From Providencia stuartii (GTDB lineage Bacteria; Pseudomonadota; Gammaproteobacteria; Enterobacterales; Enterobacteriaceae): a stretch of DNA of 64,000 nt. Position numbers and translations under genes: made by a program. The notes below the pieces were generated by a model, which was not told the DNA's origin, did no database searches, and saw only the letters and a program-made list of their open reading frames with translations. Shown piece by piece: positions 49,322 through 58,900 of the stretch. Every line of letters starts with the position of its first letter. The stretch's first letter is position 1. The DNA lies in contig NZ_CP119547.1 of assembly GCF_029277985.1 (NCBI RefSeq), positions 124,001 to 188,000 of the forward strand, written 5' to 3'.

Positions 49322-49777
49322 ATGCAAATTAATTTTGAGAATCTGACCATTGGCGTTTTTGCCAAGGCGGCCGGGGTCAATGTGGAGACCATCCGGTTCT
49401 ACCAGCGCAAGGGCCTGCTGCCGGAGCCAGACAAGCCCTATGGCAGCATTCGCCGCTATGGCGAGGCGGATGTAACACGAGTGCGGTTCGTGAAATCGGC
49501 CCAGCGGCTGGGCTTTAGCCTGGACGAAATCGCCGAGCTACTGCGGCTGGAGGATGGCACCCATTGCGAGGAAGCCAGCGGCCTGGCCGAGCACAAGCTC
49601 AAGGATGTGCGCGAGAAGATGGCCGACTTGGCACGCATGGAGGCCGTGCTGTCTGAACTGGTGTGCGCCTGCCATGCGCGGAAAGGGAACGTTTCCTGCC
49701 CGCTGATTGCGTCACTGCAAGACGGAACGAAGCTCGCTGCATCGGCGCGGGGGAGTCACGGGGTGACTACGCCTTAG
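49322..49777 (+). CDS. merR: Mercury-responsive regulator MerR (second type)
   Basis: This 151-residue variant starts [19 protein letters not shown]. The three Hg-binding Cys ([23 protein letters not shown]) are intact. The C-terminus is longer than that of the first MerR ([19 protein letters not shown]), and its last codons overlap the transposon repeat. It is divergent from merTPCADE. Confidence 0.95.
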   Translation: MQINFENLTIGVFAKAAGVNVETIRFYQRKGLLPEPDKPYGSIRRYGEADVTRVRFVKSAQRLGFSLDEIAELLRLEDGTHCEEASGLAEHKLKDVREKMADLARMEAVLSELVCACHARKGNVSCPLIASLQDGTKLAASARGSHGVTTP

Positions 49778-49810
49778 CGTGCTTTATTTTCCGAATTCTG
49801 AGACGACCCC
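49773..49810 (+). repeat. mer-end 38-bp transposon IR (Tn21/Tn1696 subgroup)
   Basis: CTTAGCGTGCTTTATTTTCC then GAATTCTGAGACGACCCC. The inner half equals the Tn21-type repeat at 19778 but the outer half differs, so the two mer operons come from different transposons. Rhs coding sequence begins in frame directly after it. Confidence 0.9.
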
Positions 49811-51127
49811 AATCTCAGCTCATCAGTCAATCAGTCACTCGGTTATGACGCGGTTGGCCGCATCACCTCTGCTGAGGGGCTCTATGGCGTTTTGGGCTAT
49901 GGCTATGACGCCACCGGCAACAGGACCTCGATCACGACCGATGGCCTGAGCCAAAGCTACACCATCAACTACATGAACAACTGGCTGGTGAAGACTGGGC
50001 AAACCTCCAGAAGCTATGACGCCAATGGCAACCTGACGAAGCAGGGGGCGGATACCTTCACCTATGACAGCCAGAACCGGCTGGTGGCCGCAACGGTCGC
50101 TGGAGTGACAGCAGCTTACACCTACAACCATCTGGATCAGCGTGTAACTAAGACCCTAAACGGCCAGACCCGCCTACTGATTTACGGCTTGGCAGGAAAC
50201 CTCATCGAGGAGCTGGACGCAGCCACTGGAGACGTGCTGGCGGAGTATATCTGGCTCGATGGCACCCCCTTGAGCTTTGCTCAGTCAGGACAGACCTATC
50301 AAGTCCACGTCGATCATCTGGGCACCCCGAAGGCGCTAACCGACGCCAGCGGCCAAGTGGTTTGGAAGGCGAGCTACAGCCCGTTCGGTAAGGCCAGCAT
50401 CACCACTCAGGGGCCGACCTTCAATTTGCGGTTCCCAGGACAGTATTACGACGCGGAGACCGGGCTCCACTACAACTGGCGGCGTTACTACGACCCGAAT
50501 ACCGGGCGTTACATCACCAGTGACCCGATTGGGCTGGCTGGTGGGATTAACACCTATGCCTATGCGCTGAGCAACCCGATAGGCAATGCAGATCCAACAG
50601 GGGAGTTTGTGCCGCTTCTTCTGGGGGCTTATGTTGCCATAGACTTTGCCTTGAGCGCTTGGGACGCCTATGACACCTTCAAGACCATCACCAGTGATTG
50701 TGCGACCTCAAGAGAAAAGTGGATTTCCGGGGGGCTTTTTGCTGCTGGGATTATCCTGCCTGGCAACTATAAGGCGCTAGGGAATGTTGCGGAACGCGCT
50801 TTTAAAAATACGGCTGATGATTTTGTAGACCTAGCCAGTTCCCAGAGACGTAAGCATATTCTTGATGGTGACGCCACTGGTGGAGGGCATCGAGCAGGAA
50901 CAGGCAAGCCTGGAAAAAGTGAGTTTCCTCAAAGTTGGTCTGATGAAAAAATTATGCACGTCATTTCCGATATAGCTACCGATCCAAATGTTTCTCGAAA
51001 GGCTGGGCGCGGTGGTAGGACTATTGCAGAGGCAGTTAAAGAAGGTATTAATGTTCGTGTAATACAAGAATCTAATGGTGATATTGTTTCAGGTTTTCCA
51101 ACAAACGTACCAAGGAATCCAAAATGA
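49811..51127 (+). pseudogene. rhs: Rhs protein, 5'-truncated, with C-terminal EndoU-type toxin domain
   Basis: The frame is open from the mer transposon end. It contains YD-type repeats (YDATGNRTSITTDG, YDANGNLTKQGADTFTYDSQNRLV) and the core end motif (YDAETGLHYNWRRYYDPNTGRYITSDPIGLAGGINTYAY...DPTG). A variable tail follows. The tail's last ~95 residues (KHILDGDATGGGHRAG, FPQSWSDEKIMHVISDIA, GGRTIAEAVKEGINVRVI) match the EndoU nuclease pattern, with catalytic His in HIL and GGGHR. Such domains cleave RNA of competing cells. The N-terminal secretion part is missing, so delivery is unlikely unless recombination restores it. Confidence 0.75.
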
Positions 51128-51396
51128 AAAATGAATATAGAGAAATTGAATCCACGCTAGATCTTTTGCTTATGGTGCTGTCTGATTCGTTTTCTGAATC
51201 TGAAAGTATAGAAGTGCAAGAATTTATTGATGTGGGTGAGTATGGAATCGCACTAGAAACTATCATTGACATTATTAATGAAGAGTCAAAGAACATAACA
51301 AATGAAGCTGAGTTTCTGATTGAAAAAGCAGGGAGGATAATGAATATGGATACTACATCCATTGTAGATAAGATTTCAAAACATATAGATAAATAA
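51124..51396 (+). CDS. MafI-like immunity protein for the Rhs EndoU toxin
   Basis: A 90-residue acidic helical protein overlaps the rhs stop by 4 bases (ATGA), the normal toxin/immunity arrangement. Segments such as EVQEFIDVGEYGIALETIIDIINEE resemble MafI-family immunity proteins, which pair with EndoU-type MafB toxins of Neisseria. Assignment rests on position and resemblance. It should bind and block the toxin in the cytoplasm. Confidence 0.6.
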   Translation: MKNEYREIESTLDLLLMVLSDSFSESESIEVQEFIDVGEYGIALETIIDIINEESKNITNEAEFLIEKAGRIMNMDTTSIVDKISKHIDK

Positions 51397-51400
51397 TAAG

Positions 51401-51625
51401 ATGAAAAAAACCGGTTTAAAATATAGAGCAGTATATCTGCTTGGATTTCCGTTAGCTGGAGCCTTTATAGGAATTGCAGTGTTCGCTTTATTAAATTATG
51501 TGAATGGGCCTCTAAGCAAATTCGCCTTATATCTGTCCGTTGGTGTTTGGGGGGGGGTATGGAGTGTTCTCAGGAATCTATGGATACTTAAATCTAAGGA
51601 AAATATTAAAGTTAAAGAGAGCTAA
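51401..51625 (+). CDS. Small membrane protein, unknown
   Basis: A 74-residue protein with two predicted membrane helices (YLLGFPLAGAFIGIAVFALLNYV; LYLSVGVWGGVWSVLRNLWIL) and a basic tail. It starts 4 bases after the immunity gene. It could be an orphan immunity protein for another Rhs tail; no family is recognised. Confidence 0.45.
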   Translation: MKKTGLKYRAVYLLGFPLAGAFIGIAVFALLNYVNGPLSKFALYLSVGVWGGVWSVLRNLWILKSKENIKVKES

Positions 51626-51705
51626 TGAGGAATCCAGGGATTAAATACGGCTCACATGGTTCTGCTATTGGCGCAGCATTGGGGACGGCTTATGGAAATC
51701 AATAA
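51625..51705 (+). pseudogene. Short Rhs-tail remnant ending YGNQ
   Basis: A 26-codon ORF overlaps the previous stop (TAATG) and reads MRNPGIKYGSHGSAIGAALGTAYGNQ. The Gly/Ala-rich character and the GNQ-stop ending, repeated near 52080-52098 (DTFGNQ-stop), suggest the extreme C-terminus of a displaced Rhs tail. Confidence 0.3.
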
Positions 51706-51991
51706 CTGGTTTGATTTTATTATATACACAATTTATTTCTTTGGGGTTGTGATAGTTATCCTTCCTACTGGGGTTATCTTTCTTTGGTTGACATTGAAAA
51801 ATCTAGTCAAAATGAGAGCCCCGAGATACGAAAAAAAGCACTACAAGTATTTCTCTGCAAGAAATAGATTTGAAGTGTGTGTTGCAGGTGTTTTTTCTGT
51901 GGCTTTTTCTGTTTGGTATCTGTTTTTTGCCAAAGGGGGAAATCTGTTTCTTTATCCGTCAGAGGTAATGAGATTTTTTTCAGGCGGATGA
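51692..51991 (+). CDS. Small membrane protein, possible orphan immunity protein
   Basis: A 99-residue protein starts MEINNWFDFIIYTIYFFGVV. Two hydrophobic segments are separated by a basic loop (KNLVKMRAPRYEKKHYKYF). Its position between Rhs remnants is that of immunity genes in orphan modules. No family is recognised. Confidence 0.4.
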   Translation: MEINNWFDFIIYTIYFFGVVIVILPTGVIFLWLTLKNLVKMRAPRYEKKHYKYFSARNRFEVCVAGVFSVAFSVWYLFFAKGGNLFLYPSEVMRFFSGG

Positions 51992-52027
51992 TAGTGTGGA
52001 TCAGGCTCTGGCGTTGGCCCAGCCGCC

Positions 52028-52056
52028 GCCAGCGGCCAAGTGTTTGGAAGGCGAGC
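52028..52056 (+). repeat. Rhs-core remnant (partial copy of 50345-50374)
   Basis: GCCAGCGGCCAAGTG followed by TTTGGAAGGCGAGC repeats the Rhs core encoding ASGQVVWKAS, with one base deleted. It lies 1.7 kb downstream of the intact core. The segment 51992-52157 contains no gene besides this and the GNQ-stop remnant. Confidence 0.65.
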
Positions 52057-52157
52057 CATCATAGAGTCAGTAGAGAGAGATACTTTTGGAAATCAATAGT
52101 ATTATGATTGGTACAAATGAGTTGTAGCTCCATATTTTAAAGGGGGATTTCAGAGAA

Positions 52158-52610
52158 ATGAAGAATAAGAAGGTAATAACTTTGATAATGGCCGCAGCCG
52201 CATCATGCTCGTCAGTCTATGCCGCGACATTACCGACCAGTGAGGTAGACGCATACATACTTGCGATGAACACCATGTCACCTATCACTGCAAAGTACAC
52301 CATCCAGTACAAGCAAGCGGTTGAGCAGAAATGCAATACAGCCCTGAGCGTTGAGCAGCTCAACTCAAAGGCATTCACCAATGTTGTCCAGGCAATGGTG
52401 AGTAGTGAGACCGTCGATAGAATGGGGCTTGATGCTGCTGGTGGATCACTCCAGGATACCCTGTCTGTGATCGGCAAGAACGTCACATGCAGTGACCTGA
52501 ACGCGCCATTTAAAGCACTCTTGGATGATAAGGACTTCACCAGAAAGCATCAGCACCTATCGAAGGTGCTGCATACTTGGAATGAAGTTGTTTCTCAAAG
52601 CAAACCCTGA
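52158..52610 (+). CDS. Exported protein of unknown function
   Basis: The 150-residue protein has a clear signal peptide (MKNKKVITLIMAAAASCSSVYA). The mature domain is mostly helical with two Cys (QKCNTALS, NVTCSDLN) that may form a disulfide. The ribosome site AAAGGGGG lies 20 bases upstream and AGAGAA nearer. It stands alone before a terminator. No family is recognised. Confidence 0.6.
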   Translation: MKNKKVITLIMAAAASCSSVYAATLPTSEVDAYILAMNTMSPITAKYTIQYKQAVEQKCNTALSVEQLNSKAFTNVVQAMVSSETVDRMGLDAAGGSLQDTLSVIGKNVTCSDLNAPFKALLDDKDFTRKHQHLSKVLHTWNEVVSQSKP

Positions 52611-52615
52611 GTAAC

Positions 52616-52645
52616 AAAAAGGAGCCTAACTGGCTCCTTTTTTAA
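52616..52645. terminator. Bidirectional terminator between convergent genes
   Basis: AAAAAGGAGCC / GGCTCCTTTTTT forms an 11-bp stem with A-run on one side and T-run on the other. It overlaps the last codons of the convergent gene. Confidence 0.8.
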
Positions 52646-53228
52646 TGGGGATGATGTTACGTTCGTGGACGTTATTTTCACTCGGGATATGTAACGTTGA
52701 AAAAGGCGTACCGACAAGAGAGTGGTCACATAGCTCTCCATAATAGATGAGCGACAAAATCTCTTGCTCGTTGATTTTTCCCACCTTAAAAAGGTAATTG
52801 ATTATTGCTGTATCCAGTAGGTCGTGACACCCATTAAGCAGATCCACGATATTGGCCGCAGCTTCATTTTCCTCTCCGTCATCTCGACCGGCTAATACTG
52901 ATTCAACCCAAGCCTCAAGGCTCGGATGTCCCTCAGCGAGCTCTATTTGACGGCACTCGTTCTCGATCAACCCTGTGATTGCTTCGTTGAGCGTTCCGCC
53001 ATAAGTCGGCATGTTGAGAACAACTCCAAATCCGGGGATTTCTTTTTGGATTGGCTTCGCATCCTTGGGAGCTGATTTCAGCCACAGGAAAAACCAGATC
53101 CCAGAGCTTATGTCTTCCGGCTTGACCTGGTTGGCCGCAAGGAATTTGGAAACCTCGTTACAGATGATGCCATCTGGCGCTGCCATCTCGTAAATACCCG
53201 CCATCAGATCTTCAAGGCTCTTATACAT
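52626..53228 (-). CDS. Hypothetical cytoplasmic protein
   Basis: This 200-residue protein (MYKSLEDLMAGIYEMAAPDG) uses ATG 53228, preceded by GAGAGATAAT on the minus strand; a longer frame reaches 53288. It is acidic with helix-rich segments (EAWVESVLAGRDDGEENEAAANIVDLL). No known domain is recognised. It is divergent from the operon starting at 53490 and shares the palindromic control region with it. Confidence 0.5.
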   Translation of the reverse strand: MYKSLEDLMAGIYEMAAPDGIICNEVSKFLAANQVKPEDISSGIWFFLWLKSAPKDAKPIQKEIPGFGVVLNMPTYGGTLNEAITGLIENECRQIELAEGHPSLEAWVESVLAGRDDGEENEAAANIVDLLNGCHDLLDTAIINYLFKVGKINEQEILSLIYYGELCDHSLVGTPFSTLHIPSENNVHERNIIPIKKGAS

Positions 53229-53336
53229 ATTATCTCTCGCACCTGTACATGATGTTTTCACTATCGTTGTTAAGCGTTTTTTCAGCAAGTATGTTCCAGC
53301 GAGACATCTTATACCATTCCATCCAAATCTGTAAAA

Positions 53337-53371
53337 TTACCGTATTACCGTAATTATGATAATTACGGTAA
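53337..53371. promoter_or_regulatory. Palindromic operator in divergent intergenic region
   Basis: TTACCGTA (53337-53344) is immediately followed by TTACCGTAATTAT (53345-53357), one central G, and the perfect complement ATAATTACGGTAA (53359-53371). Three tandem half-sites with a 13-bp perfect dyad between divergent genes are typical of a repressor operator. No regulator is identified in the window. Confidence 0.7.
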
Positions 53372-53489
53372 ATAAATTTGAGTTCCTCTTGCTGTTGTTC
53401 TACTTATTAAAATGTATCTTTGAAAAAGTAGAGTTTTTGGAATAGGATAGGTGGTGCTGAATGCCCACTTTTTACAAGGAGCGCGACCA

Positions 53490-53771
53490 GTGATTTTTGA
53501 TGTAAGAGCGACCTTTGAAGTGGCACTCCAGACGGACACCCACCTGGTACTTATCGATCTGGATCAGGGAGCATCAGTTACGAACGATGCTGATGCAGTG
53601 ATCGCCTGGTTGGCCGCAAACCTCGAAGGTGGAATTGGAAAACGTAAGGTGTACTACCGGGACACCGATGGACGCTTTGATGAGCTCAAGGTTAATGCCG
53701 GTGCTTTTGCCGGATTTGCACCTTGTAGCGAAGGCCAGCAGACCACCTTGGCTGGGATGCTCGGCCAGTAA
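53490..53771 (+). CDS. Hypothetical protein, first gene of small operon
   Basis: The 93-residue protein uses GTG 53490, preceded by AAGGAG at 7 bases; an ATG 13 codons upstream lacks a ribosome site. Alternating beta/alpha pattern (VIFDVRATFEVALQ, THLVLIDLDQGASVTNDADAVIAWLA). No family is recognised. It is first in a tight run of five genes on the plus strand. Confidence 0.5.
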   Translation: MIFDVRATFEVALQTDTHLVLIDLDQGASVTNDADAVIAWLAANLEGGIGKRKVYYRDTDGRFDELKVNAGAFAGFAPCSEGQQTTLAGMLGQ

Positions 53772-53789
53772 CTTTGTGTGGAGAACTCG

Positions 53790-54077
53790 ATGTTAAACAA
53801 AAACAAATTTGAGAAAGTTTTAAAGAGAATCCTCGATAAGAACTTTGAGCGCTGCTCTATTTGCAGGAAACCATTCCCTGGACCGTGCCATACTTTTGCT
53901 GGTTTGGATTCGGACAATAAAGTTCAGAACGTAGGTTCTTGCTGTCGGACCAGTATTGTGGACTTGCGGCATGGAGGTGTGTATACGACCGCTCCTGTAG
54001 ATACTCAAGAGGGGCAAAGTCAGGCGCGTGAGCTACTCGCAACACATCCTTGTAAGGGGATGATGGGACATGCTTAG
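53790..54077 (+). CDS. Cys-rich small protein, possible zinc-binding
   Basis: The 95-residue protein has CSICRKPFPGPCHTF and GSCCRTS motifs that could form a zinc ribbon. GGAG six bases before ATG 53790 supports this start. Its last 8 bases overlap the next gene. Function unknown. Confidence 0.5.
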   Translation: MLNKNKFEKVLKRILDKNFERCSICRKPFPGPCHTFAGLDSDNKVQNVGSCCRTSIVDLRHGGVYTTAPVDTQEGQSQARELLATHPCKGMMGHA

Positions 54078-54606
54078 CAAAAAAGTCTTTTTCATTAGTC
54101 AAGCGGAGGCCGAAAGACTGGAGCCGGTTCCCGGTGCGGCCATGATCTCCATAACTGACCCAGACAAGTCCCCTGCCGCTCTCGGACAGTGGGGGCAGTT
54201 GTACCGCGATAGCTTCTATGACGGCGGCTATTCTGAGAACACCATCCACACGATGAAGGCAGCGTTCCGGATGAATTACGCCTCTTACATTGACTCATCC
54301 CAGGCTGAAAAGCTGTCCACCTTCCTGGATGGATTGGTTGGTAGCGGTATCGATCAGATCTTCGTTCATTGCTATTACGGAGAATCCAGAAGTGGCGCGG
54401 TAGCGCTGTACCTCCAGAACAAACATGGATTCACTCCGAATAAGCCGATCACCAAGCCCAACCGAACAGTTTACGAATTGCTGTGCAATCCAACCAAGTT
54501 TGAACCACTGATGCAAAGCTACGAAACGCAACATATGGAGGAGGAACTACCTCTTCACCTCAAAATATGGGATTTTCTTCTCGTTGCGGTCGGGCTTAGG
54601 AGGTAA
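54070..54606 (+). CDS. Cys-based protein phosphatase-like protein
   Basis: This 178-residue protein contains VHCYYGESRSGAVALYL near residue 98, matching the HC-x5-R signature of dual-specificity/tyrosine phosphatases with an adjacent Ser. An upstream segment rich in Asp/Tyr could carry the general acid. The C-terminus ends in a hydrophobic helix. It overlaps its upstream neighbour and ends just before the recombinase ribosome site. Substrate unknown; the phosphatase call rests on the active-site loop. Confidence 0.55.
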   Translation: MLSKKVFFISQAEAERLEPVPGAAMISITDPDKSPAALGQWGQLYRDSFYDGGYSENTIHTMKAAFRMNYASYIDSSQAEKLSTFLDGLVGSGIDQIFVHCYYGESRSGAVALYLQNKHGFTPNKPITKPNRTVYELLCNPTKFEPLMQSYETQHMEEELPLHLKIWDFLLVAVGLRR

Positions 54607-54608
54607 CT

Positions 54609-55619
54609 TTGCACGACACAAACAATGACAAGGAAGAGCTAGTTTCACATGCGAAAGTAAATGTTCCGGCAGAACAAAGCATTCGCGGTGAACTGTTGCC
54701 GTCATCGAGCTCGCTCCGGAACATCCAGGACAACCCCGCCGTCGCCTATCTGGTGAGCCTCGGGTCAAAGCGAAGCAGGCAGACCATGAGCTCATTCCTC
54801 AACATTGTCGCCAAGATGATCGGGTTTCAGAACCTTCGTGACTGTGCATGGAGCTCAATGAGGCGGCACCACATATTGGCGGTGCTGGAAATGCTGGGGG
54901 ATGCAGGGAAGGCTCCGGCAACGATCAACACCTACCTGTCAGCGCTCAAAGGGGTGGCTCTTGAAGCCTGGACGATGAAGCAAATTGATACGGATAGCTT
55001 CCAGCACATTAAGCAAGTCCGTTCAGTACGTGGATCTCGACTTCCTAAAGGGCGGGCACTTGAACGCCATGAGATTCGCAGCCTCTTTTTCACATGTGAA
55101 AGTGATTCAAGCGCCAAAGGGCTTCGGGATGCGGCCATTCTCGGGGTGCTCCTCGGGTGTGGCTTGCGCCGCTCGGAAATCGTTGCGCTGGACATGGGAA
55201 GCATGATCTACAAGGACCGCGCTCTCAAGGTTCTTGGCAAGGGCAACAAAGAGAGAATGGCGTATGTGCCTGGTGGCGCATGGAAAAGACTGGATAAGTG
55301 GGTTGAAGAGGTTCGAGGAACGCATGAAGGGCCTTTATTCCCGAGGATCAGGCGGTTTGATGATGTGACTGGAGAGCGGATGTCGGATCAGGCCATCTAC
55401 CACATCTTGGAGACCAGAAGAGTTGAAGCCGGTCTGGAGATGTTTGCGCCCCATGACCTGCGACGCACCTTTGCCTCCTCGATGCTGGATAACGGTGAGG
55501 ATATTGTGACCGTGAAGGACGCAATGGGCCACTCAAGCATTGCAACTACCCAGAAATATGACAGACGCGGCGATGAGCGTTTGAAGAGAGCGAGCCAACG
55601 CCTCGATATAGCGGATTAA
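54609..55619 (+). CDS. Tyrosine recombinase (XerD/phage integrase type)
   Basis: The 336-residue recombinase uses TTG 54609 with a perfect AGGAGG at 54598-54603. An N-terminal SAM-like domain contains LNIVAKMIGFQNL and TINTYLSALKGVALEA. Catalytic residues are visible: Arg in GCGLRRSEI, Lys in VLGKGNKERM, His-x2-Arg in PHDLRRTFASSML, His in MGHSSIATTQ, and the Tyr nucleophile in QKYDRRG. It may serve integration or multimer resolution. It sits in the same operon as the phosphatase-like gene, which is unusual for an integrase. Confidence 0.85.
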   Translation: MHDTNNDKEELVSHAKVNVPAEQSIRGELLPSSSSLRNIQDNPAVAYLVSLGSKRSRQTMSSFLNIVAKMIGFQNLRDCAWSSMRRHHILAVLEMLGDAGKAPATINTYLSALKGVALEAWTMKQIDTDSFQHIKQVRSVRGSRLPKGRALERHEIRSLFFTCESDSSAKGLRDAAILGVLLGCGLRRSEIVALDMGSMIYKDRALKVLGKGNKERMAYVPGGAWKRLDKWVEEVRGTHEGPLFPRIRRFDDVTGERMSDQAIYHILETRRVEAGLEMFAPHDLRRTFASSMLDNGEDIVTVKDAMGHSSIATTQKYDRRGDERLKRASQRLDIAD

Positions 55620-55623
55620 CAGC

Positions 55624-55895
55624 ATGAATGATGAAGAACTCGAACTTGCCAGAGCCGAAGCCATGAAAGCCGATAGGTGCTTTTCAAAAGGACGGCTCAG
55701 GGACGAATTTCGGATGAAGCCTAAGCCAGGAGTAGAGCCAGTTTCGTTCTACAAAAACGGGTATGGTGGCCAATTTGGAGTGTACCGGATAGCAGATTGC
55801 CAACCAATGCGGAGAAGGGGTTGTTCACCGGCATCACAAAAGCAAATAAGGGCGCAATCCATCCTTTCGGTCAAGGCAAGAATGCGTAGCAACCT
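55624..55895 (+). pseudogene. Hypothetical gene after the recombinase, 3' end lost to transposon
   Basis: About 90 residues remain (MNDEELELARAEAMKADRCFSKGRLRDEFRMKPKPGVEP). They are acidic at first and then basic. The Tn3-family end begins at 55896 and an artificial frame continues to 56055. It starts 4 bases after the recombinase stop. No family is recognised. Confidence 0.5.
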
Positions 55896-55933
55896 GGCTA
55901 AATTTGCCCAACGCGCCAAAAATGTAAAGTTAG
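55896..55933 (+). repeat. Tn3-family terminal repeat next to the 1026-residue transposase
   Basis: GGCTAAATTTGCCCAACGCG is followed by a less conserved inner half (AAAA-GTAAA-TTAGC pattern). The same ~38-bp sequence recurs in the same orientation at 61495-61532. The flanking 5 bases are AACCT. Confidence 0.65.
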
Positions 55934-55948
55934 CTTTAAATTCTAAAA

Positions 55949-58900
55949 TCACTCACTTGAATTCTCGTTCTCAATCAGCGCTTGCTTCCAATATTCTGGT
56001 TCAGCATATCGAGCAACCAATGCATCGATATCTATTTTTGAGGTTGATGGACTAAACTCAAAATTGCCATACATATTGATGTGCTGCCATGCAACGGGCG
56101 AAATACTGTGAAGCTGAGCCAGTGCATTTTGATCTCCTACTGTTTGCTTCTGTTCATAGACACGAGATAGCAGCACTGTGTTGTAGTAAATGACCGCGTT
56201 GGTGATGAGCCGAGAGCATTCATTCCATATTTGCTGCTCCTCTTCTGTTTTTACTCTGAATTTTCCACCGTTAACAAATGCAACTGCTCGTCTAAGACGA
56301 TGATAGGCTTCGCCACGATTTAATGCTTTTTGTACACATTGACGTAAGCCAACATCGTCGACAAAGTCGAGAATGTATAGCGTTCGGCATATGTTTTCCA
56401 ACTCCCATAATGCTTTCTTGGTCTGATTCTGACGCGAATAGCTCGAGAGTTTGCGAACAATCGTGGCTTGAGTAACATCTTTTTGAGCTAGCGATGCCAT
56501 GATCCGTTGAATATTGGGCCATTCACGTTCAATCAATTCATCGTTGGTTTTTCGGGCAGGCTTTATTAGCCAGTCACCACACTCATTGGGATGTTGTGAG
56601 CCGACTAACGTATCCATTTTCTTATGCAAATCACGATAACGAGGTGCAAAATGATATCCAAATGCATGCAAAATCCAAAAATTAACCTGATTGGTGCCAT
56701 GGGTGTCAGTGGAATGCCGTTCTGGCTTTATATCAGAGGTATTGTTATGCAATAAATCGAAAACGTAATGGCTTTCATGTTCGTGAGTCCCAATAATCTT
56801 TGCATTTATAGGAACATGATTTGCGACCAACGTGTAGGCGCTGACACCTTTCTGTAAACCAAAATACTTAGGAGAATATCGAGCGTTAAGGGTGTTAATT
56901 TGCGTTTCCATCCGCTGGCCATCGCTACTTGAATGGAGCGAGTCCTGAATATCATAGAGATGAAATGCGGGTAGCTGGCTGGTCGCATTACTAATCGCAT
57001 CATTAGCCGCTCGTAATGTCTCCAAGCGTAGATAATTTCTTGATGTCCCCGCCATTGATGCTGAGCTAAGGCCTGAAACCTCAGCCATTTTTGCTAACCC
57101 CATGTTTGTTCCCATCGCAACAATACAGGCGAAAATTTCACGGGGATCAGCTTCATGCTTTACATAACGATCTAATACATGGGTAAATGCATTTAAAAAT
57201 CCAGTATTACCCGCAACAAACCACAGTAGATCCGCAATACCAATTCCTGGTAACTGGCTGTAAAAATCGCTATTAACGGATTCATCACTGCTCGGATAAA
57301 GCAGCTTCCAACGACGCTTTTCGGCAGCCCCAATTACTTTAATATGTTTGTTGACCCCATCAGAAATATGTTGGTTAATCGCACTATAACGTGCTGCTAG
57401 CATAGTATGAAATACAGCCAGAGTATCTTGGATAGGGGCCAATAAAATGGGTGCACCAATATCTTGCAATACTCGTTCTTTATCCTGCCATCTAAGATCG
57501 CTTATTAAGTCATCTTCAAAGCGGCGAAATTCATTACTATGTTTAACGTACACATCACCCGCTTCCAGTGAGTTGCGTAGTAGGCGATAGACCAAAAACT
57601 CATAGCGATCTACATCAAGCGTTTTAAATGTTTTGCCCTCTTTACTAAACAAATATCGGCGTAAACCTTTAGGAATAATCTCAGTCGGAAATGAATTAGG
57701 GTCAGTTTGCCTTGGTGATTTTTCTGTGCGCAATAAGTTTTGTAAAAACGCGATAGCTTCAAGCAAAGGAGAGTCTTCTACACGTCCGGCAAAATCCAGA
57801 TCAGTAAAAAGTTGCCTTAAGTTACGTTTGAATGTGGCGGATAATTTTGTGTAATGTGACCATTCAAATGCCGTTTTGTCGAAAGCAATATTGCGTAAGT
57901 AATCAGCAACTAATGGGAATCTCTCTTGTTCAAGCAATGCATAGGCTTTTTCTTTAATAATGGAAAAAGGTGTGTCATCGGTGATGGTGTCATCCGTAAA
58001 CAGGCTCAATACATGACCCGCAGCCTGTAAATTTTTCGCTGCATTGGTAACCGCATTATTCATTGCTTCTTCAGCGGCACGCTTGGCCTGTTTCTCGTAT
58101 TGATCGACCCAATGGAGCAATGCTTCAATTAAGTTGTCATTAATTTGCTGAAACCGATGAAAAGCAAAAAACAGCAGATATAACTGAGCAGTCTCTTTTT
58201 TCATGCGTTGAAGTTTATAAGTGGTATAAAACTTAACCATAGAAGCATAATACTTGCCGCTTTCATTGGAGATCCCCGCTGTTATGAGGAACTGCTTGGC
58301 AAACTCATGTAGAGGCTGGAAAAACTGCCGCCGTGCGACTTCATGTCGCAATTCTTTATAACTGAAATCTTTAGCTTCATGTTTTAATGCGCTGACGCGA
58401 AATACTCCTGACTCAGCCCGAAGCAAAGCCGCTAATTGCTGATCGATAAGTGAAGTCATGCAAGTGCTAAGTAATCGAGCAATACGGGTGCGTTCATAAG
58501 CCACCACTCTACCAATCATCTCTTGCATATACCGATAACTGGGCATGACAATACGGTGTAATGCTAAGTATTGGGTTAATTCACGAAAGATAAAGATAGG
58601 TTGTGTCGATAACATCGCAACCCGCTGTGCTTTATCTTCCAAATCAACTTTTACCTCATTATCACATTGTTTATACTGGAATAAATCAAGAATTGCTCGT
58701 TGTTGTTCAGCCCTAATCGGTCTTGAGGGACTTTTCAGTCTTGAAAGCGTTTTGGTGGGAAAGTACAGCGCGGCAATGTAATCCAAGTCATTTAGTACTG
58801 ACGATTCTTGTTCATAACTGAAAAACTGCCGTTTGGCTTTGAAATAGCCCAGTTGCAATACTAAATGGGCTGCCACAGAAAACGTTCGGGTATTGTCGAA

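Noticed and set aside
53337..53371. TTACCGTA repeats considered as plasmid-origin iterons or CRISPR
   Set aside because: Only three half-sites, no longer array, no adjacent rep gene and no spacer pattern. Better explained as a repressor operator. No CRISPR array was seen in the window.
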